From: CAXBPY01 sp003455275
GTDB lineage: Bacteria; Bacteroidota; Bacteroidia; Chitinophagales; UBA10324
Direction of reading: 5' to 3'
Length of the DNA stretch: 60,739 nucleotides
NCBI GenBank assembly: GCA_963977675.1
Contig: CAXBPY010000012.1
Span: forward strand, 1 to 60,739
Under the pieces are notes generated by a model. It was not told where the DNA came from. It saw only the letters and a program-made list of their open reading frames with translations, and made no database searches. Positions 59,241 through 60,739 of this stretch are shown in pieces (the stretch's first letter is position 1; each line of letters starts with the position of its first letter). The position numbers and the translations under genes are program-made.

Positions 59241-60083
59241 TTAATTCAAAATATCTTTTTTAATAAACCGGTAATAAGTGATGGAAAGAAATGCCACTAT
59301 GTGAATTACCATTATGATCAATGATTTAATGATCACTGAAGTTTTCAGCGGATCTTGGAAAAGATTTCGCCATACGATCATATGTGTAGTAAAAAGCAGC
59401 GGCTTTATGTGATTGAAGAGCGGAACATCCATCGTTCCGATGATGGTGAAAATGATGATGACCGACATGGTAGCTACAATAGGAACTATCGAATTATCAC
59501 TGAACGAAGAAAGCATGAGTGAGAATGTTGAAACCACACTCAAGCTGATGAATGCAATTGCGCAGGCAGCAACAAATCGCCAGAAACAATCGCCCGATTG
59601 AAGAATGGAAATGCGATCGCTGTTAAGCACCATCATGTCGCCGGTTTTAAAAATGAGAACACCAAAAAAAAGCGAAACTGCTCCCAGAAAAATCACGAGA
59701 AGAAAAGTGTAAATGCTTCCGGCAAAAATTTTTGCAGTAATTATTTGCGCGCGCGACACCGGCTTGGTGGCAAGCAGGCGAATGGTTCCCGCAGAAGATT
59801 CTCCTGAAATTAAATCGCCGGTTACAAGCGCCACCAGCAATGGCATTTGAATGATGAGTGTTTGAAGAATGATGTAGGTGATGAGATAACCGTTCAGAAT
59901 ATTTCCCTGCACATCAAAACTCGCTTCTAATTGTAATGTGATGAAGGATAGGTAATTGCTTCCGTCGACATACATCGCGAGCTGTATCACAAAAATCAAA
60001 ATTGCAATAGCTGCAAATCCGATATAGCTGCGCGGTCGCGAAAAAATTTTGTAGAGTTCAACAGTAAGGAGGCGATACATCAT
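59241..60083 (-). CDS. ABC-2 type transport permease
   Basis: This 280-residue protein has six transmembrane helices. It starts YRLLTVELYKIFSRPRSYIG, typical of the N-terminal amphipathic helix of ABC-2 permeases. Further on are LVTGDLISGESSAGTIRLLA, which matches the ABC-2 GxxxxE...GT signature, and KPVSRAQIITAKIFAG. Its start overlaps the ATPase stop by four bases (ATGA). The pair forms an exporter of unknown substrate. Confidence 0.9.
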   Translation of the reverse strand: MMYRLLTVELYKIFSRPRSYIGFAAIAILIFVIQLAMYVDGSNYLSFITLQLEASFDVQGNILNGYLITYIILQTLIIQMPLLVALVTGDLISGESSAGTIRLLATKPVSRAQIITAKIFAGSIYTFLLVIFLGAVSLFFGVLIFKTGDMMVLNSDRISILQSGDCFWRFVAACAIAFISLSVVSTFSLMLSSFSDNSIVPIVATMSVIIIFTIIGTMDVPLFNHIKPLLFTTHMIVWRNLFQDPLKTSVIIKSLIIMVIHIVAFLSITYYRFIKKDILN

Positions 60084-60739
60084 GCGCGCGAATTTTCTGA
60101 AGTAAGTTTTAAAAAATATTCCTCTAGCGCACGACGGTAATTGATGCTGAAAATTTTTGCCGAAGATTTATTCAGCTCTTTCACAAGTTCAGGAATTTCG
60201 GAATGAGAAACAGAAAAATTCATCAGATGATGCTCTTCATTTTTCAATTTTGATTTCCAAAAATCATTTATTGAATTTTTCACTGCGGTGCAATCATCCG
60301 TCTCAACAGTTAGCAATAGGTTTTGAGAAGAAAGAAGTTCAGAAACATCCCCCTGTACAATTTCCTTTCCTTTATTAATGATGATCATCCGGTTCGCCAC
60401 CAATTCAATCTCGCTGAGAATATGTGAGGAGAGAATGACAGTTTTGTTCATTTCATTTTTCAGTCGCAAAATCATTTCGCGCACATCAATGATTCCCTGC
60501 GGGTCGAGGCCTGTGGTGGGTTCATCCAGCACAATAAGTTCAGGGTTATGTATAAGCGTTTGAGCAATTCCTAAGCGCTGCTTCATACCGTGACTGTAAG
60601 TTTTCACTTTGTCATTTTCTCTTCCCTTCAAGCCAACCGTTTCCAGCAACTCATAAATTTTTTTCTTTGAAGCATCAACACCACTGAGCCGGGAGAAGAT
60701 GGAAAGATTTTTTTCTGCACTCATGTAGAGATAGAAATC
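60080..60739 (-). CDS. ABC transporter ATP-binding protein (5' end outside window)
   Basis: The frame is open through the right edge, so the N-terminus with Walker A is missing; the first residues seen are DFYLYMSAEKNLSI. The signature SHGMKQRLGIAQTLI, Walker B ELIVLDEPTTGLDPQGI and H-loop LSSHILSEIE are all present. The C-terminal ~80 residues form the usual regulatory extension of CcmA/NatA-type ATPases. It is coupled to the ABC-2 permease downstream. Confidence 0.92.
   Translation of the reverse strand, partial: DFYLYMSAEKNLSIFSRLSGVDASKKKIYELLETVGLKGRENDKVKTYSHGMKQRLGIAQTLIHNPELIVLDEPTTGLDPQGIIDVREMILRLKNEMNKTVILSSHILSEIELVANRMIIINKGKEIVQGDVSELLSSQNLLLTVETDDCTAVKNSINDFWKSKLKNEEHHLMNFSVSHSEIPELVKELNKSSAKIFSINYRRALEEYFLKLTSENSRA

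Overview
The window comes from a Bacteroidota chromosome, probably an aerobic gliding or surface-associated member of the Sphingobacteriia/Chitinophagia/Cytophagia side; the sequence alone does not give a genus. The evidence is the gldD and gldE gliding genes, proteins with type IX secretion (T9SS) C-terminal sorting domains, a Rho factor with a large Asn/Gln-rich insertion, many Bacteroidota-type lipoproteins, a TonB receptor with a carboxypeptidase-like N-terminal domain, and promoters fitting TTTG-N19-TANNTTTG (found by eye upstream of rho and of a TetR gene, with weaker matches at hup and recA). Coding density is high, many junctions are ATGA or TGATG overlaps, and I see no insertion sequence, prophage or CRISPR array.

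Layout. 1-5.4 kb: an ABCG-like ATPase cut by the left edge, three lipoproteins and a Tat-exported alkaline-phosphatase-superfamily protein. 5.5-7.3 kb: an ECF sigma factor, putative anti-sigma and Spy-like operon. 7.4-16.7 kb: an arginase-fold protein with a damaged metal site, two nucleotide-sugar SDR enzymes, a DMT transporter, HU, a BNR-repeat lipoprotein, a class III aminotransferase and an FAD oxidoreductase. 16.73 kb: tRNA-Phe. 17-23.6 kb: two T9SS cargo proteins, one with a type A and one with a type B sorting domain; the second is a 1.5k-residue Ig/PKD repeat protein. 24-29.2 kb: rho, kup and a radical SAM/SPASM enzyme. 29.9-33.8 kb: a TetR regulator and paaABCD (phenylacetyl-CoA epoxidase), then a periplasmic thioredoxin. 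34-35.6 kb: recA, followed by a clear pseudogene. 35.6-41.4 kb: a UDP-sugar operon (aminotransferase, UDP-glucose dehydrogenase, methyltransferase, UDP-xylose synthase, UDP-HexNAc dehydrogenase). 41.5-47.4 kb: rpoN, a membrane protein and the mutY-ssb-gldE-gldD cluster. 47.5-53.2 kb: a TonB receptor locus and UvrD/PcrA helicase. 53.4-58.4 kb: an envelope gene set with a PagL-like deacylase, then a three-gene cassette of unknown function that includes an apparent DUF192-DUF3293 fusion. 58.4-60.7 kb: a LolA-like protein and an ABC-2 exporter cut by the right edge.

How the genes work together: the nucleotide-sugar genes (9-11 kb and 35-41 kb) would supply deoxy-, amino-, uronic and pentose sugars for surface polysaccharide. 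The Gld and T9SS cargo genes point to gliding or adhesion. paaABCD with its TetR regulator indicates aerobic phenylacetate degradation, although paaE is not next to them.

I did not find a clear-cut new defence or metabolic system. The most unusual signals are: short 'phrase' repeats shared between intergenic DNA and the signal-peptide coding regions of unrelated genes (44354-44390, 59055-59120, 40116-40219); the cassette at 56817-58401; a decayed gene behind recA; and several well-formed dyads that look like operators (29965-29978, 33953-33968, 50258-50273). All family names come from motif recognition, not database searches.
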